Below, one piece after another: positions 46,950 through 55,847 of a DNA stretch of 64,000 nucleotides; position 1 is the first letter of the stretch; each line of letters opens with the position of its first letter. The notes beneath the pieces were generated by a model. That model was not told where the DNA came from. It was given only the letters and a program-made list of their open reading frames with translations, and did no database searches. Position numbers and translations under genes: made by a program. Source of the DNA: Zea mays. Taxonomy: Eukaryota > Streptophyta > Magnoliopsida > Poales > Poaceae. The DNA lies in NCBI RefSeq assembly GCF_902167145.1, contig NC_050098.1:30932501-30996500 (forward strand), in the 5' to 3' direction.

Positions 46950-48560
46950 TGTCGGCGTTTCGACCCCGGGAGGTCCTTGGACCGACGAGTAAATTGTCGC
47001 TGCGTGTCCCAGCCCAGATGGGTCGGCGCGAGACGGAACACAAGGGGGGAAAACAGTAAGGGGAAACCGCAGCCTCGTGTTGTTCTGCGCCCAGGGCGGA
47101 TGCGCTTGCAGTAGGGGGTTACACGCGTTCGCGTGGGAGAGAGAGAGCGAGAGCCTTGTGCGTCGGCCCGTTCTCCCGCACGGCCACCTTCTCGTACGAG
47201 AGCCCTGGACCTTCCTTTGATGGATGTAAGGAGAGGGCCCAGGTGTACAATGGGGGGTGTATCAATGTGCTAACGTGTCTAGCCGAGAGGAGCCAGAGCC
47301 CTAAGTACATGCCGACGTGGCTGTTGGAGAGGTGTTCCTGCCCTGTTCATGTGATGTCGTGGCCGTCGGAGGAGCGCCTGAGCCCTGCAGGAGCATAGCT
47401 GTCGAAACTGTCTGGTCCTTGCTGACGTCTCCTTGCTTTCGTAAGGGGCTGAGAACCGCCGTCATCAAGGAGCACGCGGGGTGCCATGATTACTTGTTTT
47501 ACCGGGGCGAGCCAGATGGGACGCCGGTCTTGTTCCCCATAGCCTGAGCTAGCCAGGGGTAGGGTAATAATGGGCTCCCCTGTGACGTGGTCGGTCCGAG
47601 CCCGAGGTCGGGCGAGGCGGTGACTCCTCCGAGGTCTAGGTTGAGCCCGAGCCCTGGGGTCGGGCGAGGCGGAGACCGTCGTCTGAGGTCGAGGTAGAGT
47701 CCGAGCCCTGGGGTCGGGCGAGGCGGAGACCGTAGTCCGGAGTCGAGGTAGAGTCCGAGCCCTGGGGTCGGGCGAGGCGGAGACCGTCGTCCGGAGTCGA
47801 GGTAGAGTCCGAGGCCTGGGGTCGGGCGAGGCGGAGACCGTCTTCCGGAGTTGAGGCTGAGTCCGAGCCCTGGGGTCGGGCGAGGCAGAGACCGTCTTCC
47901 GGAGTCGAGGTAGAGTCCGAGCCCTGGGGTCGGGCGTGGCGGAGACCGTCTTCCGGAGTCGAGGTAGAGTCCGAGCCCTGGGGTCGGGCGAGGCGGAAAC
48001 CGTCGTCCGGAGTCGAGGTAGAGTCCGAGCCCTGGGGTCGGGCGAGGCGGAGCTTCCTATGGCACCCAAGGCTGGACTTGGCCACTGTCAGCCTCACCCT
48101 GGCGGGTGGCACAGCAGTCGGAGCAGGGCAGGCGGCGCTGTTTTCCTGTCAGGTCGGTCAGTGGAGCGGCGAAGTGACTGCGGTCACTTCGGCCCTGTCG
48201 ACTGAGGAGCACGCGTCAGGATAAGGTGTCAGTAGATCCTTGCATTAAATGCTCCTGCGGTACGGTCGGTTGGCGTGGCGATCTGGCCAAGGTTGCTTCT
48301 CCACGAAGCCTGCCCGAGCTGGGCCTCGAGCGAGTCGAAGGTGCGTCCGTTGCTTGAGGGGACCCTCGGGCGAGACGTGAATCCTCCTGGGTCGGCTGCC
48401 TTTGCCCGAGGCTGGGCTCGGGCGAGGCGAGATCGTGTCCCTTGAGTGGACTGAGCCTTGACCTGAATCGCGCCCATCAGGCCTTTGCAGCTTTGTGCTG
48501 ATGGGGGTTACCAGCTGAGATTAGGAGTCTTGGGGGTACCCCTAATTATGGTCCCCGACA
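46950..48560 (-). repeat. 5' LTR of the Huck-like element
   Basis: 1611 bp, TGTCGGGGACC at 48560 on the minus strand to ...AACGCCGACA at 46950. It carries the same 54-bp array (47633-48053) as the partner LTR. Confidence 0.92.
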
Positions 48561-49788
48561 ACATCCTTCCCTCTAGGGCCGCACAAGTACCCATCAACTC
48601 CACAGCAAAACGATCAGAGACCCCCAACCCCCCAACGACAGTACCTATTTTTCTCTTCTTAACGGCCGGGGCAGTCTCCCGCGAAGGGCCTTCCTCAGCC
48701 ACGGCCACTGGCTTTTTCCCGCGGCGGTCAACAGCCGCAGCAGTGTCGTCTCCAGGGTAACCAATGTATGGCAAACGGTTTAACTCGAAGACCCGATTCA
48801 AGCGAACATTGGATCCACGGATATCCCAACTCCGCAGACTCTCTGTCCTTGGCGCATACCGCCCTACAATCCTCATAGCTCCATCCTCCACTTCGCGGAC
48901 GAACGCGGCTGGGTCTCGGCCGCACAGATCCAAGGCGAAGGCCGGACTTCGCACTAGCTGCTGGCCCAAAGTAGGCATCTGGCGAGGGCATACTTTGCCA
49001 AGCACCGAGCCATGCTCCAGGGGCCACACTCCATAACCAATGAATTCCTCAACCAAATCACGCCCGTTGCTCATGCGGGCGGCGCACCGGAGCGCCCCTT
49101 TGTCCTCATCATCCTCAGCCACCTCAAATGGTGGGAATGCCACATAGCAGTGGGAGCACATTACGGCCGTGGGGAGCCCTGGGAGTTCTTCGACTTCATC
49201 TCCCAAAACATAAAACCAATAATCCCACCAATTGCCCCACTTGTTGTGAGCACAGGGAACTAATTCCATGACTTCCGCCGAAGTCTTTCTAGTCCTCGGC
49301 GTGAAGGTGCACGATCCAAACTGTGCAATTTTACTTCCAATCTTTCTCTTTTGCCAATGCAGACAGTAATTCTTGGCGAAGACCTCTACGGAGGGCTGGC
49401 CGCCATAAGAAGTCACCGCCCAGACATACTTCGCCAGGGCCACCACAGCGTTGGGTGTCAGCTGGTGGACCTAGACCTCAAACCTCTGCAGGACCTCCGC
49501 CACGAAGCGATGCGCAGGAAGGCGAAGGCCGGCGATGAAGAACGCCTCAAACATGACTAACTCACCCTCAGGCTCGGGAATCTCTTCCGCCCCCAGGACA
49601 TGCCCAACACCGTTCCCAAAATACCCCAACTGTTGCATATCCTGCACGCGAACCGAGGAAATCCTCGAAACGCCGAACTCCACCGTGTGGCCCGGCTGTA
49701 ACTCCACCACCACCGAACCGCTCAAGGTATCTTTGGACAACGAATCGGCCAGCGACACATTTGCAGCAGATGAGGAAGAAGACGACAT
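48561..49788 (-). pseudogene. Antisense gene, exon 1 first part
   Basis: Encodes the start and the PF04195-like domain. One in-frame TAG at 49471-49473 (context FEV*VHQLTPN, probably a CAG to TAG change). Near the insertion a basic nuclear-localisation-like 'AVKKRKIG' is visible. The reading frame runs directly into the ACATC target duplication at 48561-48565. Confidence 0.8.
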
Positions 49789-49946
49789 CGCTACATACCG
49801 TCGGCGGCGGCGCGCAGTTTGCTTGACGCAGGCCAGAACTCCGATGCAGAGGAACAAGGAGAGCAGGCGAGCGGGCGAGCGGTTTCAAAAGTTTAGGGTT
49901 TTCCGAAGCACAAAAGGGTAAGAGACATCCGGAGTCGTGCCGCCCC

Positions 49947-49954
49947 TTTTTATA
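49947..49954 (-). promoter_or_regulatory. TATA box of the antisense gene
   Basis: On the minus strand the context is GTGTATAAAAAGGGGC, a strong plant TATA box, 160 bp before the ATG at 49788. It lies in the internal region about 170 bp left of the 3' LTR, so the antisense gene has a promoter separate from the LTRs. The intervening 5' UTR includes 'aaaccctaaac'. Confidence 0.65.
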
Positions 49955-50120
49955 CACATGGCGTGGCGGTTCAGGAAACCCGCAGTCAACAGTGCCACGT
50001 CCATCAAACGTCACCTCAAAAACCCCCGCGGGACCACTTCGGGCGAGGGCAGCGTCTCCACAATCTAGCGACGTCTTCGGCACCAGATGACTCAGTCGAA
50101 CTGGTCCCTCGAAGGGCAAA

Positions 50121-50600
50121 TGTTGGGGCGAAGGCGAAGCCGCTACCCTTCGCGCGAAGCCTTCGTCGCCTCACTGCACCAACGAAGGCGAGATGGTCGG
50201 CGCAGTTGCCCTTCGTCATCTCCATCGCAAGACGAAGGCCAGACTCCGATGTAGTCTGCTAGTCCCACGCCCTCATCTCGCCCGGAGGCCCACGCGGAAT
50301 ACGGTCCACTATAACGGGCCCTGCGTGGACAAGAATGTTACGAGCCTCATCTGTAATAGCTTTTCTGTAATGACGGTCTGTAACCTCCCTTTATGGGAAT
50401 ATTCTAGGGATAGTTTGGGTACCCAAGGGCATAAACGTCCTTGCCTTGGGACGTTAGATGCTCGGGTACCTATAAATATCCCCGTACAGTGCCCTTGAGA
50501 GGCCAGATTAACAGAGTAATTACCATCCCACATTAAACTTTACTTGCACTCTGTCCACTTCCTCGTTGGATCTACTTGCCCACGAGAGCAAGTTCCAACA
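50121..50600 (+). repeat. 3' LTR of the Tat-type element
   Basis: 480 bp, identical in length to the 5' LTR, followed by the GTTGG duplication at 50601-50605. Confidence 0.92.
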
Positions 50601-50605
50601 GTTGG

Positions 50606-51573
50606 TGTTCTCACCTCAGGGCGGAACTTGACAGATCCTCCGGGCGCGGTGATAAGTGGTGCTATGGTGCGGTGAGGCGGGGGCACAGCGTGGTGGCTTT
50701 GCAGGCTTCGACGTCTGGGGGCTCGACGTGCTCGACGGTGGGCATTGTTGCTCCGACGTGCTCGGGGTAGTGACCTCAATGGGGTCCCGGTGTGGAGAGG
50801 GAGGTGCAGCAAGCACCAGAACTAGGCGAGGTAAGAGGAGGGCACGGGCTGGGAATGTGGCGAGGCTAGGGGCATCTGCATGGGGGGGGGGCTTATGCGT
50901 TGGCTCACGATCGTGGTGGGCGATGTGGCTGAGAGAAATGAGATGGGAGGTTGCAGCGACAAAGGGATTACAGGCGAGCCCCGACATGGCGCAAATGGTT
51001 TGAATAGGGCGAGACCCGCTGATTGGTGTGTGCCACGATGTTTTCCCTAGCGTTGGATGCGGCTACAGAGGGGGGGGGGGTCTATGAACCACAAGCTCGG
51101 ATGCGCGAGGTGGTAGAGGCTTGCAGGTAGACCCCACGGCATAGAGAGCTGGGCAAGGTGCTAGCGCACGAGCGGCTGGCAAGCGGGCCCCAGACACAGC
51201 AGGGTGGGCGCAAATGAGCACGCGGCGTGGCTGGGCCGAGATTGGGCCGAAAGGCCGACCGAGGGGAAAAGGGGGAAGGGAGATTTTTTCCTTTTTGTAT
51301 TTCTTTTTTTTTGAATTTGACTTTCTCTTTTGAATCCAAACCCAAATTTGCCACACAAATTAAATGAATGCAAACCAAGTTAATGCACCAAGCAAAAATA
51401 TGTGCTCCAGCATGTGATGCAACATTCCATACTTACCTTAGGGTTTTATTTGTCAAGATAGAGATACATGTCCAAAATAATTCTCCTCTCAACAAAAGTA
51501 GGAAAAAGAAATATGAGAGAAGGAAAAAGGAGGGTAACACCTGAATTTTATACCAAAAAATCATGGTGTTACA
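50606..51573 (-). mobile_element. Right part of the old chromovirus-type LTR
   Basis: GC-rich start, then 'gggattttttcctttttgtatttc', 'atgtgatgcaaca' and 'ccttagggttttatttgt', and a terminal GGTGTTACA at 51565-51573. The same motifs occur in the same order at the end of the LTR at 5495-8728 ('gggctgatttcctttctc', 'catgatgcaacaacc', 'cccttagggtttttatt', GGTGTTACA). No polypurine tract follows, so flanking DNA begins at 51574. Confidence 0.6.
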
Positions 51574-51892
51574 TAGAGAGGAGGGCCTTCTACCTAGTAG
51601 CCATCTTCTCTTTGAAGGAGTGTGCTACCTCATGTAGCATCGACAGCCTTTTGGAAATTACAAATTTTGTGGAGGTCAATCCCTTGGAAATAGAGTTGGC
51701 CTCTAGCTTCTGATGGTGGATTTCCAGGCCTTCTCTTTCCTTGATCTCGGTGGCCACCCACTCAGTCTCTTTGGTCACCTAAGCCTTAATCCTGACTGCT
51801 ACATCCTCCCTCACCTTCATTGAGGTTGCTTCCCTCTACATAGCAGTCTCAAGCCAAGATGATGCATATTGCTATCGATGTTGCAGCATGTC
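51574..51892 (-). pseudogene. Decayed coiled-coil coding fragment, part 1
   Basis: The minus strand from 51778 reads MTKETEWVATEIKEREGLEI...LSMLHEVAHSFKEKMATR, heptad-rich and Lys/Glu-rich. It is cut at the right by the solo LTR and resumes at 53166 and 54350. It resembles in style the coiled-coil exons of the antisense genes elsewhere in this window. No homologue can be named. Confidence 0.45.
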
Positions 51893-53165
51893 TGAAAGGG
51901 AAATGGGCTTAATCATTTCCTATAATCGATTTTGGTGGTTGAACGTCCATCACAAACCACGTGGACTAATTAGTTTGCCAAGATGTCTTTTATCTAAGGT
52001 GAATAAGGTTCAACATAAACCAAGAAAGAAACTAAGTTGGGGATTCAACAAGTTTGGAGCAAAGACTTGAGAGTGTGCTGCCAGTGGCGCACCGGATAGT
52101 GTCCGGTGCACCAGGTCGAGCACCAAGCGAACTCACCACTCTCGGGTTTCTCCAGGGCGCGCTCCGCTATAAACCACCGGACTGTCCTGTGTGCACCAGA
52201 CATGTCCGGTGAGCCAACGGAGTAACGGTAACTTGGCACCAACGGTCGACTGCAAAAGGGAACAGTGCAAGTCAGAAGTCAGAGCAGAAAGTCAGAACAC
52301 ACCGGACATGTCCGGTGCAGCTATAGGACAAAGGGTCCCAACGGTCGATCGCTCCAAACCCCAACATGCGTGCTGACGTGGCACGCAGCGGACAATGAAC
52401 AATACCTGTCTGGTGCACCACCGGACTGTCCGGTGCACCACCGGACTGTCCGGTGTGCCCATCGACAGTAAAACCAGCCAACGGCTAGGAAGTGGTTGGA
52501 GGCTATAAATACCCCAACCACCTCCTTCAATGGTATCCAAGTTTTCTGAAGTTCAAATTCAATACAAGAGCAATAGCAGTCACTCCAAGACACATTCCAA
52601 AGATCAAATCCTCTCCAAGCCTCCAAATCAACTCAATTCATTAGTGACTTGAGAGAGGGTGTTTTGTGTTCTTTTGTTGCTCTTGTTGCTTGGACTGCTT
52701 TCTCCTTCCCATTCTTATTTCTCTAAGTGTTTGTAAAGCTAGAAAGAGACACCTAAGTGTGTGGTGATCCTTGCGGGGTCTTAGTGACCCAAGTGATTAA
52801 GGAGAAGCCTCGACCGGTCTGTGTGACCGATTGAGAGGGAAAGGGTTGGAATAGACCTGGCCTTTGTGGCCTCCTCAACGGGGACTAGGTTCTTTGGAAC
52901 CGAACCTCAGTAAACAAATCATCGTGTTCATTTGTGTTGACCTTCACTTGATTTGTTTTCCTTACTTCCTCTCTCTAAAAGTTCTCTTGCTCATATTGAT
53001 TTGAGTTTGCTCCCAAACGTTATCCGCATTGATTGAGCAACTCTAAGCAAGGAGAACTATCTTTAGAACTCTGATTTAATTCTAACGCTAACCCCAGCCT
53101 TAGGACGTGTTTAAAGTTTGTAAATTTCAGGTTTTGCCTATTCACCCCCCTCTAGGCAACTTTCA
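51893..53165 (+). mobile_element. Copia-type solo LTR
   Basis: It starts TGAAAGGGAAATGGGC and ends CTAGGCAACTTTCA, with perfect 5-bp duplications ATGTC on both sides (51888-51892, 53166-53170) and no internal region. A TATAAATA box is at 52504-52511. The U3 has several CACCGGAC..GTCCGGTG palindromes, including a perfect 18-bp one at 52300-52317. A solo LTR results from recombination between the two LTRs of one inserted element. Confidence 0.92.
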
Positions 53166-53182
53166 ATGTCCCAGCCCTCTTT

Positions 53183-54349
53183 CACTACTGGAATCCGACT
53201 CTTTGTCGTGTGCTTGGCTCTTTGTCGAGTGCATTTTGTCAGGCACTCGGCAAAGAATTCTTTACCGAGTGCCACACTCAGCGAAATAACACTCTCGACA
53301 ATGACCTCGTTTATCGAGCATGAGACACTCGACATAGACATACACTCAGCATGATATATATTCATCTGGTATAACACATGCAATCTCTTCTCTATGTAGG
53401 GACAATCTGTGGCATCCAACAGCCCTCATGGATCGTCCAGCCCATCGTCAAACCAGTCCAGCCGCACACCTCATTGATGTTCTTCTGAACTTAGTTGTGA
53501 GACATGTTTAATTTGTATATTGGATGTTTGAGGACTTATTTATGTGAGTACTTGTTAGTGTTGTGAACTATTTTGTCATACTTGTGACTTTATGAAGAAA
53601 CATGTGATCTTTGTGAAGGAACGTGTGATCTTTGTGAGCTATGTCGTGTGTTTGATGTATGTGATGATTCTGTGATATATGTGATGTATATGTGATGATT
53701 ATGTGATATATTTTTTGTTTGTTTGGATGGAACAGCAAAAAACAAATAAAAAGGGGTATTCTGGTCACATTGACGAGTGTAACACTCGGCAAAGAGGTAC
53801 TTTGCCGAGTGCCATGACCATAGCACTCGGTAAAGAAGGCACACCTAGGAATTGGTAAAGCTTCTTTGCCGAGTGCCTCCTAATGCACTCGGCAAAGGAA
53901 CTAACAAAGGGGCCTGCTGGTGCTCCGTTTGCCGAGAGCTAGTCTAGCGGGCACTCGACAAAGGCAGAATCTTTGTCGAGTGTCTTATACTACACTCGGC
54001 AAAGGAACTGGCAAAGCGGCCCATGGGGTGCTTCTTTGCTAAGTACTAGTACAGTGACACTCGGTAAAGAGTGAGCCTTTGTCGAGTGTCATGGTGGCAC
54101 TCGACAAAGTCTCCATCGCCATCACCTGGCGCCATAACGGCGACTTTTCTTTTCTGAGTACCAAGAGACACTCGGCAAAGTCTTTGTCGAGTGCCCGACA
54201 AAAAGAACTCGGCAAAGAAGTTATTGCCGATGTACAATTCACCGAGACTTCTTTGTCGAGTGTCACACTTGGCAAATACTTCACCGAGTGTTTTCTAGGC
54301 TTTGCCGAGTGCTTTAGGCACTCGGCAAAGCAGTTGCTTTCAGTAGGTG
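53183..54349. mobile_element. Non-autonomous CACTA element with 'ctttgccgagtg' subterminal repeats
   Basis: The left end CACTACTGGAATCCG and the right end read inward CACCTACTGAAAGCAAC are imperfect inverted repeats. The interior is packed with forward and reverse copies of CTTTGCCGAGTG / CACTCGGCAAAG, the transposase-binding type of subterminal repeat. About 1.17 kb with no transposase. Flanking bases TTT/TTC give no clean 3-bp duplication. Confidence 0.85.
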
Positions 54350-54729
54350 TTCTACATCTTCCTAAGCCTACGCCATAGTAGCACTAGCGGCTAAGGCCTC
54401 TTATTTGGCCTTTCGAATAGCTTCCTTAATCTCCCTCCTCCAAAGGGTGTCAACCGTAGCTACCGCTTAGGACTCATAGATGGCACCCTCTAGGTAGGCC
54501 CGCATCTGGTCCAAGAGATCCTACTCTTCCTTGAGCTTCAGCCACTCCACGACTACTGACGCCTGGACTTCTTTGGCGACCATCTATGCTCGGTCTAGGG
54601 CGTCATCTAGGGGCAAAGACAAGCCCAAAGATGATCTCATAGCTAATGATGTGGCCTCACTTTACATGAGATTTTGCTAGGACTAGGTCAATGATGGTGT
54701 GGATCGGATGGCGGTAGGGAAGCACCTCA
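54350..54729 (-). pseudogene. Decayed coiled-coil coding fragment, part 2
   Basis: The minus strand gives 'MVAKEVQASVVVEWLKLKEE', 'DLLDQMRAYLEGAIYES' and 'AVATVDTLWRREIKEAIRKA', separated by single stop codons in one frame. It appears to be the upstream (N-terminal) part of the region at 51574-51892 before the CACTA and solo-LTR insertions. Confidence 0.45.
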
Positions 54730-54911
54730 CTTGGACCCAGTGGCGAAGCTAGAGCAAATATATGAGGGGTGCACCTCCCTTGTGGATGCATAGGGATGAG
54801 ATATGAGTGATTCATATATGGTGAAAATTTAATTATTATAACTAATTTTTGGATTCTTGGGGGTGCATGTGCATCGACAAGCTAACATGTAGCTTTGCCC
54901 TTGCTTGGACT
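54730..54911. mobile_element. hAT-type MITE (166 bp)
   Basis: The element is 54738-54903, with ends CAGTGGCGAAGCTAG and, inward from the right, CAAGGGCAAAGCTAC. It is flanked by 8-bp repeats CTTGGACC (54730-54737) and CTTGGACT (54904-54911), 7 of 8 matching. The termini resemble the hAT MITE at 5019-5249. Confidence 0.8.
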
Positions 54912-55119
54912 GCCTTGCTAACACAACTCTTAGGGCAATAGTTGTACCCTTTTTTGTGCTCTCCAAATGATGATGCTCTAACTGGGCTTGCCAAAAGCAT
55001 TTGGAGAATAATTTACTTTACTTTAAAAATAGTTACACCCATTAGCATTAATCATATTATTGGGTCTTGGGCAAGTAATAGTGGTCTGGTATACAAAAAT
55101 TAATACTTACTGGAATATT
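54912..55119. other. Spacer, no gene seen
   Basis: AT-rich sequence with no recognisable feature. It may be the degraded upstream part of the LINE fragment that follows. Confidence 0.4.
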
Positions 55120-55510
55120 AGTTTTATTTTGGTCTATCTGGCTTATTCTAAACGAGGTGGCTTTTAATCATAAACCAATACCATCAAATGTGCAGATCAT
55201 TTTTAGTTGTACTCACTGGTTCAGATTTTGGAGACTTCTACAGAAGGAGGAGACACATCAACAAATCATAGATGTGTGTCAAGCTTTGGAAGTGGTGGCG
55301 ATATAAGTCTTTGTGAATCATGGATGGCGATCAAATGCGAGACTTGAGGGTGGCTAGTGTCATTCATAGCCATGTTATCTGGTCTCATCGAGTTAGTTTT
55401 ATTATTCAAATAATTGTTGAATGAGTCAATAATATAATGGTTGTACGCAGTAAAATGCAAAAGCCGGAACTGTTGTTTACATTATAAAAAAATGGCTTGA
55501 CGCTCGTGCA
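55120..55510 (+). pseudogene. LINE (non-LTR retrotransposon) 3' fragment
   Basis: The plus strand around 55130-55350 reads 'WSIWLILNEVAFNHKPIPS', 'IIFSCTHWFRFWRLLQKEE' and 'IIDVCQALEVVA', the conserved C-terminal block of plant LINE reverse-transcriptase proteins (W-x-x-W, HW..., Cys-containing helix). It is followed by an untranslated tail ending in a short A run near 55488. Only the 3' end is present, as expected from 5'-truncated LINE insertion. Confidence 0.6.
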
Positions 55511-55847
55511 CCCACCAATCTTATGGAATATGACTATGTCATATACTAGAGGCCCCTAGTTTCACAGCACTCAGATCTCGCACCATCCCCATGCTCGAAG
55601 TATTACCATATGGTGTTTTAATATTTTGTTCAAAATGTGGATTTGTTATGTGATGTCTATATAGTAATCTAAAATTAACATTAAATGGCCATGGTAGTAG
55701 TTTACAACCATGTTCTGAATTAGAGGAAATAAAAGTTAGCTACCCCTCAATAAAAGTTACTAGACAATCTATCTCCATCTTATTTGTTAACTTTATTTTC
55801 ACAAAAACCCCATTGTAGAAAATACTCTTTCATCACTTGTCATTGCC
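55511..55847. other. Spacer, no gene seen
   Basis: AT-rich, stops in all frames, no repeats recognised. Confidence 0.4.

Larger units (their letters stand above)
34801..48560 (-). mobile_element. Huck-like gypsy element, complete, inserted in the antisense gene
   Basis: LTRs at 34801-36417 and 46950-48560 are flanked by a perfect 5-bp duplication ACATC (34796-34800, 48561-48565). The element is 13,760 bp and lies in reverse orientation. The LTR (TGTCGGGGACCATAATTAGG on the minus strand) and the protein sequences match what I know of maize Huck. In the first 640 bp I compared by eye, the LTRs differ at about 28 sites (4%). Order on the minus strand: LTR, PBS, gag-protease, RT-RNase H-integrase, a 4-kb non-pol region with plus-strand open frames, LTR. 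Confidence 0.92.
32344..49788 (-). pseudogene. Spliced antisense gene of the Tat-type element (PF04195-like plus coiled coil)
   Basis: The gene runs against gag-pol. Exon 1 starts at ATG 49788 (MSSSSSSAANVS) and reads to 48561, is interrupted by the Huck-like insertion, then continues in the same frame from the other side (34800-34295). Exons 2-5 are about 34215-34046, 33974-33217, 33136-32939 and 32875-32344. All introns have GT...AG ends, are U-rich and short (79, 71, 80, 63 nt), and keep the frame (phases 1, 0, 0, 0). Exon 1 holds 'FIAGLRLPAHRFVAEVLQRF' and 'VHQLTPNAVVALAKYVWAV', the hallmark of the 'putative gypsy type transposon' family (Pfam PF04195). Exon 3 is coiled coil; exons 4-5 are acidic and Ser-rich. 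Lesions: stops at 49471, 33769, 33577, 33319 and a frameshift near 33880. Biochemical function unknown. Confidence 0.8.
25335..50600 (+). mobile_element. Tat-type gypsy element with a nested Huck-like element
   Basis: Two 480-bp LTRs (25335-25814, 50121-50600) are flanked by a perfect 5-bp duplication GTTGG (25330-25334, 50601-50605). I count about 22 differences between the LTRs (4.6%), which at 1.3e-8 per site per year is near 1.8 million years. Without the nested element and its duplicated 5 bp it is about 11.5 kb. Inside, plus strand: PBS, gag, protease-RT-RNase H-integrase, a 79-bp tandem array. On the minus strand it carries a spliced antisense gene reading in from the 3' side. All coding parts carry lesions. 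Confidence 0.93.

Noticed and set aside
53566..53760. 'ttgtgatctttgtgaag' / 'atgtgatgattatgtgatat' runs that look like a regular array.
   Set aside because: Simple-sequence decay inside the CACTA element; no constant repeat plus variable spacer pattern, so not CRISPR-like.
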